Positions 1 through 12,283 of a stretch of DNA of 64,000 bases are shown here, piece after piece. Both the position numbers and the translations under genes were made by a program. Under the pieces are notes generated by a model that was given only the letters and a program-made list of their open reading frames with translations, had not been told where the DNA came from and made no database searches. The DNA is taken from positions 57,937,962 through 58,001,961 of the forward strand of contig NC_133930.1 in assembly GCF_964199755.1 (NCBI RefSeq), in the 5' to 3' direction. This DNA is from Larus michahellis (lineage: Eukaryota; Chordata; Aves; Charadriiformes; Laridae). Every line of letters begins with the position of its first letter. The stretch's first letter is position 1.

Positions 1-3000
1 AGTGTGTGACTGGCTACCCAGTAATTTGAACATGTGTGCCTTCTCTCCGCATGCTGGCACTGCCTCTTGCTCAAATTTAGTAATGCAGAAGATTAAAGCT
101 GTCAGTTATATATAAGGGTTAAGAAGTCCAAAAGGATTTATGATCTCTGTGCAGTCTCCAGGGAGAATAAGCAGACTGTTCCCTGCCAAAACACTCCTGA
201 GCTGCCCTGCAGTGAGGAGCGTTACAGGAAAAGTACCAGAGTTAGACAGGGGGAGGGGGAATAGCGAAGGAATAGGAAAAAGCAGCTCTTAGCATCTTAC
301 CTGCTATGTCTGCTCTCCATTCATACTTCAGTGTACCTCCTCTTTTCTTTCAGGAAATGTATTGCAAAATTGACTTAAATTTAATGTAAAGTTGACTTAA
401 TTCAAGTTCGAGAACATCAGTATATCTTTCGCTGCATATAGAAACTTCCTTAGAATAATGAACTTAAAAAAAATTTAATGAAATAATGAACTACTAAGAA
501 TAGTGAACTACTAAAGAAGGTTGCTCCTCTCTCTATTTGCGTGTTCATTGCCAGGAATCTAGCCTCAGCTAATACTTATAGTTTACAAGTCTATTGATGG
601 CTGAGACAATTTTTTGGTGCTCTAGTGCTCTCCTGGAGAATAGTGCTTATCAGACTGTAATTAAAGATTACTGTCTTTCAGTGACTGAAAATCTGGAAAT
701 ACAATTTGGTTTCGATTCCTATCCTTTAGGTATTAACTAAAGGAAAAACTTCTGGAATCATCACAGTCCAGTCTCTTGTCAAAACATAATCATATCATCT
801 GCATCCCTCTCCTCCCCCTCAGTAACTTTTGCACAAATTTACCAGTCAGTAGAGGTCTTTCAATCACTATTTTTTTAAAGGCTTTGCGAATGGGTTGTTG
901 AGAGGACAGAAACTGCAGCTGAGGTAAAAAAACTGTGATTTGACTACAGATCTGCAGTTGAGACAAACTGCTTATGTGCCCCAGCTGTGTGAAGCCTCCA
1001 GCTAGAGGAACACGTATCTTTTTAAACTTCAAAATCAAGCATCAACCATCCTATCGCTTGCTGAGCAGTTTGCTTTTCTACAGCTGCATTCAGATTGTGG
1101 CAAAGGTGAGGGTGATGATAAGGGTTTACAAGACCTTAAGCTCACCCATATGCTTATTTGCATGATTCGCGTCTTTTGGGTTAGCTCTTTAAAAGCTGTC
1201 CAGACAGCATCGAATCTGCTGCATACAAGCACGTTTGGTAGGGGTCAACCCAACCTTGAACGTGAAAGGGGGTGTTGTTTTTCATTGCACCGCTCATCCC
1301 CAGTAGTGATGGAAAAGCAGCATTTTGTCACTCCCAGAAGGAGAGGAAAACAAGCCAGAGGGAGGGTTTCACTATCTGGCGCAGGGAAGGGCCATGACGA
1401 CTTCACTCGAATAGCCTTTTCAAGCATAACGTTGCATGTCCTCACTTGTGTAGCAATTTATATCTTGTTTGCATAAGGTGTGTGAATGAGATGCATCTTT
1501 CCTGTGAAACGGGAGCATTTCTGAACAGTTATGTAATAAAGGTATTAGTGTGCCCGTCTGCATGCATAATGCTGAAGGAGAATAGTGTCTGAAACGGTAG
1601 GGAACATGAAAAAGCTTAAAACTCATCTATAGCTCCAAATTAAATTTCTGTGCATCTTTGATAGGAAATTGCCAGTCTGGTGCAAGTTACGCACAAGCAA
1701 TCTGACCGTGACTTTGAATATGCTATGCAGTCCTGAGTACTGCTAAAACTGGGTAGGCAGGGCAAGAATTCAACACCGCTGTATAATAGGTTGGCTCCAA
1801 AACACGCCTTAGTATATCTGTGAAGTAATTTTCTTGTAATTTCATTGGGTGTTTTAAGTAAATGAGCATCCATGTGTAACAAATCATAAACAGGAGAAAA
1901 AACCAGAATGACCACAGATTACCTAGAGATTCAGTCCTACCTGAACTGTTTAATTTGGCACAGTTTGTGTTAAAGTAACTGTCCAAATGGCTCATTGAAT
2001 CTGGATCATTACATTGGAAAAGAACTGTTCTGGAAGGAAATTAATGACTTGAAGGTACAATCTAGCAAGCCCCAGGATACCGATAATTGTTCCAAGCAAA
2101 TAGGCGGTTTCTTTATGGAACACATGTATTTTTGGATAGCACTAAGACAGTGCCATAAGGAACTGTAGGAGGATAGCAGATTACAAGCCAGTATCTCAGA
2201 GAAAGTCAGAGGCAGGAAACAAGCAGAAGAAGTCATGGTGAGTCTGTCTAGATCCAAAAGCCTCTTTGGAATGCCTCTGAAGTTAGGAACCGAGAATATA
2301 CAGAAGAGAGACAAGCTAATATATTTTCAAATTATATGATGCTTTTATTGTTATCCCCATCCCTTCCATGCCAGAGGTAACAGCTTCATAAATTTTATGA
2401 CTCTTTCTGTCAGGAAATGAACTGAAGCATCCCCTTTTTCTTTTAGTTCCAATGCTGAGCCCTGGTGTCAGTCCTGTCGTCCTTTGACACCTGACTTGGC
2501 TTCTCTTCCAGGCAATGCAGGATTTTTTAGCCTTGCCTGAATCCCTTGCCATCGTGGCTTCTCCTCCACGTGGGCCAAAAGTCCAAGGCAGATGGCAGTT
2601 GACTGCATTCTGCCTCTAGCCACTGACTGAAAATACATAAAATTCAAACGAAGAATAAATATATGAAATACAGTAAAGCCATCACAAAATTATCAAGAAT
2701 ACAGTTCCTCCCAGCACTTCACTGTTAGAAACTAAAATCAGAGTAAAGATAGCTGGAAAAAATCTTAATATTACTCCTTTCCTCAAGGACAGTCTAAGGA
2801 TTTGTTGTTTAAATTATTTCTTTACTTTCGTAGTCTCAATCAGGTGACAGTAATTTCCCTGTATTCCCTGCCAAATTCTTCTACGGTTTTCCTGTTCTGG
2901 AGTATGTCATTTCTTGGGATTTCTTTCAACTAATTTCGCCTGTTAAATGTCTTGTATAAATTCAGCATCTATGTGACTTCTCTAATGGAAAGACAGGCAC

Positions 3001-3762
3001 TTCCCGTCTATCTTAGATTTCTATCTTAAAGTGCCATGAATCATCCACTGGAGGTGCTTATCTCTCTCCATTAGTGTAGTGTGAGAATAGACAAATAATT
3101 TAAACTTGATGTTTAAATTTAGATGGACAAAGTTAGGGGTGATAATTCCCACCCTTGGAAACTTTAATAGCAGCTTAGTTGACACTTCTCTCTCTTATTT
3201 CCAAATGAGAACAGTTTAGGAGTATTTCTAATTGCTGATGCCATACAATTCTTGACGATGATCCCAAATCAATAGGATGTGAATCCAGTTTATAATTATC
3301 TGTTGAGAATAAAAAGAGCAAGCCAATTTTTTTTTTGTTCCGTGGAAGATTTTAGTGGCATTCATGGACAGAAGGGAAATTTGTTACTGATTTGGGGCAA
3401 TTTCTTGTAAGAGAGGCAGATACTTTAATCTTCATTGGCATTGTTTTGTAGATTGAATCTCTTAACAAAATTTAGCACACCTGATTGCTATTTTACAGAA
3501 GAGGCCAGAGGCCATATTTTCAAGCTGCAGATACTAAATCTATGGTATCTTAGTGGTGAAGAAGCATGTGTTTAGAACTCAAATTTGCTGAAGTTAATTA
3601 TGGGGGGGTGAGCCTAATTTCCAAACATATTATAATGTATTATCAGCAATTAAAATAAATCAGTCTGTAAGTGAATAGCTTTTGTGACCTCAAAAAAACC
3701 ATTGTGGCCAAACATTGTTTCTTAAAGGTATTTATCATTAATTACATTAATGTCCAGAAGAT

Positions 3763-3784
3763 GTTCAGAACACGTTCAGAACAC
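3763..3784. repeat. Perfect 11-bp tandem dimer
   Basis: GTTCAGAACAC is present twice head to tail (3763-3773 and 3774-3784). Each copy contains AGAACA, a steroid-receptor half site, but two direct half sites at this spacing are not a standard glucocorticoid element. It is most likely a small local duplication. Confidence 0.5.
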
Positions 3785-4413
3785 ACTAACTGACTTGACA
3801 TTTTTGGTTTTTTTTCTGGTCAATATTAGGACAATTCTGCCTATATCAGTAAGGGTTAGAAAGGGGAATATAACAATTTTTCAATGACAGCTCTGTTTAA
3901 TGGTAGTGCTTAGTCTGAGACACATGCCATTTAATTTTCTTATGTTGAGTTCTGATACTCCTACTGAAGTGCACAGGAGCCTCGATTATCACAGGAAAGT
4001 CAGTTCCTAGATATCTTTAATTGACTTTGCAGGAACAGGGAATGCTTTTGAAAGCTCTGATGTGAATGGTTATTTGAGGTTACCCTCAAAGACAGCAGCA
4101 AATCTAGGAACAAATCCTACTTATTCTCAATCTGCTGTTTCGAATATTTTTTCTGGTTTCTAGGATTGGCTTTCTACCACAAAATCAGAGCAATTATAAT
4201 TACAAAATACCAAGATCCTGTGCCTTAAATGCAGTGTGTATTCAAGGGAGTCCTGGATCCATAGATGAAATTCCCAGAGAGATCCACAAATCGGTGCAAT
4301 ACTTGGTCTTGTTTACCTCCATAGTTCACACATTTTCTTCTTTTGCAAATCATTAACTTAAAGAATTAATTTCTTATGAATAATTAAAAAAAAAAAGCAA
4401 ACATTATTTGATC

Positions 4414-4446
4414 ATGACTTTGACTCATGACCTTGACTCATGACCC
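4414..4446. repeat. 13-bp tandem repeat carrying two AP-1/TRE motifs
   Basis: A short tandem array with a 13 bp period contains two perfect TGACTCA heptamers, at 4421-4427 and 4434-4440, each followed by TGACC. A third, degenerate half unit (ATGACTT) precedes them. TGACTCA is the AP-1/TRE and half-MARE core. The location is distal, about 23 kb upstream of the SLC12A2 start codon. Enhancer function is only a possibility. Confidence 0.5.
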
Positions 4447-5589
4447 TGCTCAGGCAACAAAGCAAAAGCTGAGGGCTACATAACTAAATATGTACATAGA
4501 GAAAAGAAAGCTTCACGGAGTTATCATGCCTCTTTAGAAAGTGGCTGGCAGATAAAATTAATACAGAAGAGCTTCAGCAGTGAGTTCTGCAGTATGGCCT
4601 TTCAGGCCATCAAAAAGCATGTGCTTGACGCAGGTTTCCCTGCTTTTTGTAAGGCAAGGGCAAGAGAAAAGCTGATTCCTTGAACTTAGCTGATGCCGAG
4701 AGTGCAGCAATGTTTTTCTTCTTGTAGGTGGGAGAAAGCTTACCATCACTTGATCCCTAAAAGTGCACTTGGTGAGAAGCACTATAACATTTAGGAAATG
4801 TCCGTCCTTACAAATTCCAATTGTTTGTATTACTTTGGAGCTATCTGCCATCTTGCTAAAAAGTGATTTCATCTGAGAAACTTGCAACAAGTTACAGCCA
4901 AGTGTCAAAGAATGCAAACAGTAAGACAGAAAGCGTGGAAGTTTAATATTTACTTAGTGTTTTAAAATAGAACATCTATTCCCACATATGTAGGGTTTAG
5001 AAGCCATGGAAAAGGCAAAGCAGTCATCTGAGAATCAGTGCTCCATGCAGCTTCTTTTACTCTGTAGCTTTCCCCTTTCTGCTTTTCAGCTTTAATGAGA
5101 TTTCACAAGCAATTATGTTTTCAGGTTCATTTACACATTGCCTTCTACTTGTATAAGTCCTTTTTTTTGTCTGGAATGTTATTGAGAGGAGAGATAACTG
5201 GAAGATGTGTGTAACTTCAAACACTTTCAGATTTGTACGCAGTTAAATAATTTATTTATGTTTCCCATGACTGACTGACAGAATTTGGAAAAGGGCCCAA
5301 ATCAATACAGTTAAATATATGCATTGTGTAAATATGACCACATCCCAAAGAGAAACATTAATACGGAGGGCATTGGACACCAGATAGATAGGTTTTTGCT
5401 GATGTTTTGTACATCAGTACATCCTGTAAAAAAGAAAGATAACTATATAAGCAGGTACTTCTATGGCCTGTTTTTCACAAATTGGAAAACTAACAGTATG
5501 TTTCTAATTAATCTACTTGAGTGCAGGTTAGGCATTTGCTTTAGTCTTTTATTATTCAAAATCTTGCCCACAGATACTTAGAAACTGTT

Positions 5590-6350
5590 TTCTAAATACA
5601 TGCCTTTATGTTCCAGGCTGCATTTCAGAATAAGGTTAGCCTACGCCTGTACCACAAACTCCAGGCAGTCCTGCAGGCACTGGCATTTCAGCCTTTCGCT
5701 GGGCGCAGAGGTTCCTACACACTACTTGGGAGATCTGGTTCTCAAAGAATGGCCTTTCAGAAGATAAAGCGAGCACAAGCTTGGAAGAAAAGCTTAGGAA
5801 GGGAATTTACTACTAACCTGATTCAGCCAGCTGATAGGCATGTGTCTTTCCCAAAATAATCAGCCTTCAAACCTTTCCTGGTGGTAGTAATCATTCAAGA
5901 AGCTTAGTTTGGATCTGCTAAACCCCCCTACCTATCACTTGCTCACACCAGCTTCTTCCCATGTATTCCTTAAGTTCCAGGTGTTTTCTGCATGAGTCCT
6001 CTGCTGTCTCTCACCTATTAGGGACCTGTCTTCTCTCATGATACTGTTATCAGGCATGTTGTAAGAATGCCAATGGTAAGGAAAGGCTGCCTGGGGCTCA
6101 TGTTGTGAATAGTTCAACTGTGACACCCATAACGGTCTATCTCACATGGCCATATATGCTAGACTGAAAGCTCCCACCTAGTCCTAATCCTCAACTGTGC
6201 CAAGAACTATGTTATCGTGAGACCCAGCTGCACAGTCAGCCGCATCCAGTCCAGCCAACATCCAGCCTAAATCCATTGGAAGCTCTTGCCACCTGCCTTT
6301 AAAATCACAGAGCTCTTTCCTTTAGGCCCCTCCATGTGTTTTGTGGCGTC
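5590..6350. other. Moderately GC-rich unclassified block
   Basis: The composition is higher in GC than on either side. A plus-strand open frame (5608-5859, 83 codons) rich in Gln, Arg and Lys is present, but it shows no known domain or codon-use signature. The block could be an old repeat that I do not recognise or a non-coding exon. No call is made. Confidence 0.35.
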
Positions 6351-9300
6351 CAGCCTTTGTGAACATTTTGACAGATGGCTCATAACAAGAGGAAGATTGG
6401 CTTAGGAATTGTACATTTTCAGCCTAGATAAATAATCCACTTCGGGGGCCTTGGGACTTCTTGAAGTTGGGTTCTGCATAATGTTTTGGCCCTGGGGAGG
6501 CACACAGCATTTTCTAAATATGAAAAGGTAGAAAAACAAATGGTAGCGAACAGTCATCTGAGTAATTCTGAGGTTTTGTGCTGGACCAAGATGGGAATGA
6601 AACCTGAAATTGCTATCATAACTTGCATGTCAGCCTCTCTTCATCTTTCTTTTTATTAATTGTGTTTGTTCCAGTAATGACTAAAGAGTAAACACGAACA
6701 GGGCCTCACTTATCATTGTACAAAGTTAAATATGTAGAAATGTATACTGTTGCCTTTTTAGTACTTTATATCTAAAGTACCTTTGAAGGCTCTCTGAGGT
6801 ACACGTTGTCCTGCTTGCAGCCAGCCAGTCAGTAAGACAAACAAGCATTCTGTGCTATGCAAAACTGCTGTTCTGATAACATTGCACCTCCTAATCATTA
6901 GACTGAAAGCAATTTATGAGTGTACAAACATGCATATCTTCAAAAAAGAAATATCTTGTAAATGTGGAAGTAAAATGATATGAAGATTGGGACAAACTCT
7001 AAATGACTAGAATCATTCTGCTCAACACAGGTCAGCATAACCCAAGTAAACTTAAAGTTTAAAAATGCTCGGCAACACCTTGCATGAAGTGATTCTCCAG
7101 ATCCACCTTGTTCATATGAACACTTGATTGATCCTCCGGGGAAGGGTCCCTGGAACAGGAATAAAAAAACTGCTCACTTCTGCTCAGGCAAATTTTCAGA
7201 ATACTTGCTTCTGCTTCACCTGTTAGTTTGTAGGGCTGTTGTGAGCATTTGGGTGACCCTGTCCATGCGCACGCAGTAAGAAGGGACTCATGGTGTTTGA
7301 AAAGCAAAGACAGTTGCACAGGTACAGAAATACTGGCAACAGGCTGCAAGGGAACCACCATCTGTCCAAGGGTGCAAGGCTCTAAGACCCTTTTATTGAC
7401 AATGTCACTGTGAAAATACGAGTGTTGTTTCCAACTCGCCCACTATTGGACGCCTTCTGAATAGTTTATTACCTCTAATATCACTACACGTACAACTTCA
7501 AAAAACCTCAGCCTAAGGTACATTGTTTTGTCTCCCTCTGTAAATGTTTAATTACTGGCTTACAGCATAATGTCCAGTTGACACAAGCGTGTACACATCC
7601 TGGTGTCTACGTTTCCATTACCTTATAGTCACACAATATTTTATGAATGCTGTGTTAGAAGACATTTAAACATTTTGTATCACAGGAAAATCCATGTGCA
7701 GCATATTGGGTATTTTCACAAAGATATGCAAAAATCCATACAATTATCACAATCTTTTAGTGTATGATAATTAAAAGGCAATTTGATAATACTATAAAAA
7801 TACTGATATGCATAGGAAAAATATAAAAAAACCAAATTCTCAGAATTCAGTGATCCCCTTTATATAAATTGGACACAGAGAAAAGATATTCCCACATTAT
7901 AAAATATAACAATGCATGGAAATACTTATACTGCATTTACTTTAGACAATGTAACTCCAAGCTCTTCTGAAGTATATAACATTTTACCAAGATATGTCAA
8001 GTAAATTTTTCATTTTTGGATCACAGCAATACAGCAAATCTAACCCAATATTCAAAACACATCAGAATGCTTATAAAATCGTAACAATTATGCCTGACAG
8101 ATATTTGTAAGTGGCTTGTTTGAATGTGAGATAGCGTGTTCCATTTTTAACATTTTTAGTAGAAAACAGGGTGAAAGAAAATGCGAAAGTGCTCATCAGT
8201 TCATGAACGTGTGGAAAAGATGGCACAGTCTCTGGCTCTGTTATTATTACAATCAGTGTTTCTGCATAGCCCCACTTAGACTCCTGCGCAGCAAAGTGCT
8301 TTAGCATATGCCAACATTTTTGCACCAAATAATTCTATTCCTGCTCACCAAAACATCCAGTCATTTCTAACAGAATTTAAATATGTATAAGAATTATAAG
8401 TTTAAATGTTTTGCTCAAAGCAGCTCTTCTGACGCAGAATTTTACGTTACCTGAATGGAAATGCCACGAATTAAACAGAAGCAGACTTCTTTCACTCTGG
8501 GGATTTTTTTGATAGATCGCTTTTAAATTAACTTTACTCATAGAGAACTTAGTTTGATGTTGCTCTACTGAAATTAATCAGTTTTGCTATCAATTACTCA
8601 TGAAAGTTAGATTTATATTTTAAAATAAAATCATATTTCCATCCACTTCACAGTGAATGCCACACTAATAAAAACAGGTTTTGTCTGATGCAGATTTCTA
8701 ACCTTTAACAATGTAGATGACAATGTTTTAACGCAATTTCCACCACAACTTAATAAGCAGCACATTCCAAACTCCAAGGAAAATCTTGTATTCCCTAAAG
8801 TGCAAGTTATCGAAGTACTTCGTAATGCTAATAATAGCCTTCTGGCATTAACTACCTAAAACGCAAATGACATCTGCTGGCTATTTGTTAATTATGTTTT
8901 TGAATTGCTTATGGCTACACTAGAGGATATATTCCAGGCTCTGATTTCTATTAATAGACGCCTGCTTTGGAAAGCATAAAAAACCCCTCTGTCCTACCTA
9001 CCCTCTTTATAATTAAGACAGCAGGTCCCCTTCTTTTAGATCATTTACCCTGAACAAAATACAACAAATTGCTGCTCTCCCATAATATATACGGAATATC
9101 CACGTGAATGCAGAATGTGTAGTCCTCTAAGTTTTGTGAAACCATTCGTGAGCACTCAAGAAATGTGGAAGACTAATTAATTTGAGACGGCAGTTGTATT
9201 TAGTGCTTTCATAGACTTCAGTGTTCTGTAATCCTTCAGGAATAGGTTAGGTTCAGTTCAAAGGGATGTTTATCGTAGCTATCTAAATGCCTTAAGATTA

Positions 9301-10200
9301 GACTGGACTGTAAATAACATAAAGTGAACTTTCTTACTAGGCATCTATTAATTTCTCTTTTGATCACTCGGAAACAATTCAAGTGCAATCAGGGTCCGAG
9401 ACAAAACCTGGAACTGTGGAGCTATAACATTTACATAACATTTTGATAATGACCATTGAATTTCAGAAAGTTCTGTCAAAAGCTCAGGTCTGCTTTTGTT
9501 TTACCTCTTCAGGTTTACTGAACTGACTGAGACAAAAGAAAGGCTATAGGTATATAAACTTTCATCCTGGTTTTAGGATCATTAAGAATGTAACAGCTAG
9601 TCCATATTACAGGAACTCAAATACTGTTCCACCATCACTGTTAAGTCCCCAACTCTTTCTACTCACAGGAGGAGGAAGAGAGATGATGAAGGGTTTCCAA
9701 TAGAAAATGTAAGATATATTTGGAAAAGTAAGAAGATGTAAATGAGAATAACAACAATTTAATCCTGAAAATGCTGTAGAATGACCTCTTCAGGAGATGG
9801 AATATTGTTATTATAAAACCAGATATTTTAAAAGTTACAGTACTTATTCATAAACTATTATAACTATGTTGTAAGTAATATTATTAAATGAATTGTTCTT
9901 TTTGCATAACCAGGAGATAGCCTCTTAGAAGTCTTATCTTGTTTTTCCAAAAATGTCCTTGAAAAGTATATTCTCACTGCAGACACAAACATTTACATGT
10001 TGCAACTCGTGGTACAGATAAAAAAAATTCCACAAAAACATATTACGTATGTATTGACAAGTTGGATAAGAATGTAAAGACCGATCCAGGACCATGTATC
10101 TGCTACTTTTGGCACGGAATAAGCCTGACATTACACCTGCCCTGGCTAGGTGAAAGATTGTCTAGATATGAAAAGGCAGAACAAACACTAACAATGAAGC
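6350..10200. other. AT-rich non-coding DNA with possible conserved element at 8.4-9.2 kb
   Basis: No genes seen. The part from about 8400 to 9200 is repeat-free, rich in TAAT/ATTA homeodomain cores and free of simple repeats, a texture often seen in vertebrate conserved non-coding elements. This is impression only; no alignment was possible. Confidence 0.35.
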
Positions 10201-11580
10201 TTTCATGTGAGAAGCTGGAGAACTATGTGGTGTGAGGGTAGGGCAGATACAAACGTCTGTTCAAATGAGCTCTCCAAGGGCAGAGCATCAAAGCTAGTTA
10301 AACACCAGAAGAGAGTGAGCCGGTGGGAAGTCTACCGTTGCAGGTTTTATTAGCAGGTTAGGCAAACATACATCATGAAATGTCATTGGTGCAGGTGATT
10401 TATCTTACTCCAAAGCAACAATTACACACCTCAAAATCTATTTTCCTTCCTCCCTACCCTGCTTATTATTGTTCTCATGATCTTAGTCCACTGCATTTTT
10501 TTCTTGGTCAAATTTCTCTCTCTAGATCATCTTCAGCTGTTGAAACCCAGGGCTGCAGTAACTCTACTGCTTCCTTTTAAGAGAGAAAAAGAATCAAGAA
10601 GAAACCTGGACACACTGAATCCAGAGGCAAAGGTTTTATTCTCCAGTGGTAGAACCCTGTGTAAAACAGCTCTCTTCTCACAAACTGGTGACAAAAACCT
10701 GCCCTCTCCTATCCTTGCCTGACAGTCTCTGCCACCCTGAGTCTAGATGCAAGTACCAACATACCTCTTGGGTTTGTGTGACAGCTTCCTAATTTTACAA
10801 ATTTTAAGAACTTAGTTGGCTTATCTGCTCTCCATAACCAGTAGAAGGAGCTAGGACCCCCCAGGGGGTGATTAGACCTTGGCTAGGCCAATTGCCTTCT
10901 AGAAGTGCTCTCCCCACCAATTTCAGGCTGACTCTGGGGAGACAAGGCACCTGAGCTGAATGGATTCATTCACTTCGTGTGAATTGACGCTTCTATGCAC
11001 TAAAATAAAGGGATTTCCTCAGAGAATGGGATTGCAAAACTAAAGGTCTCTTGGAGTTAACCTTTAACTTGAATGGCTAATCCAGTGTTTTGTATACCGA
11101 GGATAGGCAAGTTCCTAGTGTTCCCATAAGAACAGGAGGAGAAGGCGTTTTGGCACAGTCAAGATGTAGGATGTTGGCATTGGGAGGCAGTTCAGATGGG
11201 AGGTCTGGAAGAGACTGTTCTGTTGCTGTCTTTGGGCAACTCTCGCTCAGAGTAGTCCTGCAATGCAGACTATCTGCAAGGAGAAATGAGGAACAGAAGC
11301 AGTAAATTTACACACTGAGAATGGCACTTTGCCTGCTGAAAGTTAGTTTATGCTAGAGACTTTGTAAGCCTGGTGTGGGGAGCAAAAAAAAAGACCTGGC
11401 CTTTAATGACTGTGGGGAGAGAGAGAGAGAGGAACCAAAGGAAGAAAAGGAACAGCCTTATCCCAGCAGGAAAAGAGTGGGGAGAGGGATGGGAAAGAAT
11501 TTTCCCTGCATCTTTTTGCAAGTCATAACACCACTGAGGAACTGTCTGTTTGATTTAGTTCTCTGAAGGTCATTTGCACC
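10200..11580. other. Mixed-composition non-coding DNA
   Basis: GC content is slightly higher here. Overlapping plus-strand frames of 66-81 codons near 10380-10722 have no recognisable product. A small inverted repeat centred on CCCCCCAGGGGG lies at about 10855-10868. A short GA run is at about 11411-11431. Confidence 0.4.
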
Positions 11581-12225
11581 CTGGAATCCTTGGCAATAAT
11601 TTGATGGACAAGGTAGTTAGACCTGTATTTACAAGGTATGAAAACCAAAGTACAGCATTTCTTTTGTGAAATTAAGAAGATAACAAATGACTGAGACCTA
11701 ATTAACCACATAACATTTTGGGCAAATACGTATGTGTACATATGTAATTTTCCAATACGGTACTGCCTAAATCAGAGTAACTGTCATACTTAATTCATAT
11801 TTAACTAAAGAATCCCTACTTTCATGCGTAATAAATAATGAATCATTTTTTTCAGTTTGTATTTCCAGCAAAGTTTTAATGCAAAAATGCTGATGTTTTA
11901 TTTATTTATCCATACTGCCTATGAGTTACTGGGATACATTTCAATTAGTGTATTGCTATGATGAACCGCTACAGCTATTTCTGAAAAATCACTACTTTGA
12001 AGAAATGCTAGTTCCTATTTAGAAAATAAATCTTAGGAAAATAAAGCTGGCATAAAGATATCATGTTACAGACCTACTAACCAAATTCAGAACAAAGCAA
12101 AAGGGTATCTACTACCAAACCAGTCTCCAAATCTGACAAGAATTTTAATAGAGGTTATAATATTTCACAGAAAGGGCAGGACTAAAGTAAACAGATTGAT
12201 AATAAATTTTGACCTTAGATTTTGT

Positions 12226-12283
12226 GTTGGGTTTTTTTTTGTGTGTGTGTGGGTTTTTTTGTTTTTGTTTTTGTTTTTTATTA
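12226..12283. repeat. T-rich/GT low-complexity tract
   Basis: Runs of T are interspersed with a short (GT)n and TTTTTG units. A homopolymer-rich simple repeat. Confidence 0.8.

Larger units (their letters stand above)
1..5590. other. Upstream non-coding DNA
   Basis: AT-rich sequence with scattered short open frames (up to 119 codons) lacking recognisable domains or splice-consistent neighbours. A slightly GC-richer patch at 2330-2640 has an AATAAA on the minus strand (complement of TTTATT near 2342) and could be the end of an unknown minus-strand transcript, but nothing else supports that. The short tandem motifs at 3763 and 4414 are listed separately. Confidence 0.6.

Noticed and set aside
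2316..2552. 78-codon minus-strand frame with a nearby AATAAA
   Set aside because: No domain, no upstream exon with consistent splice signals and no homologue recalled. Noted only as a possible transcript end.
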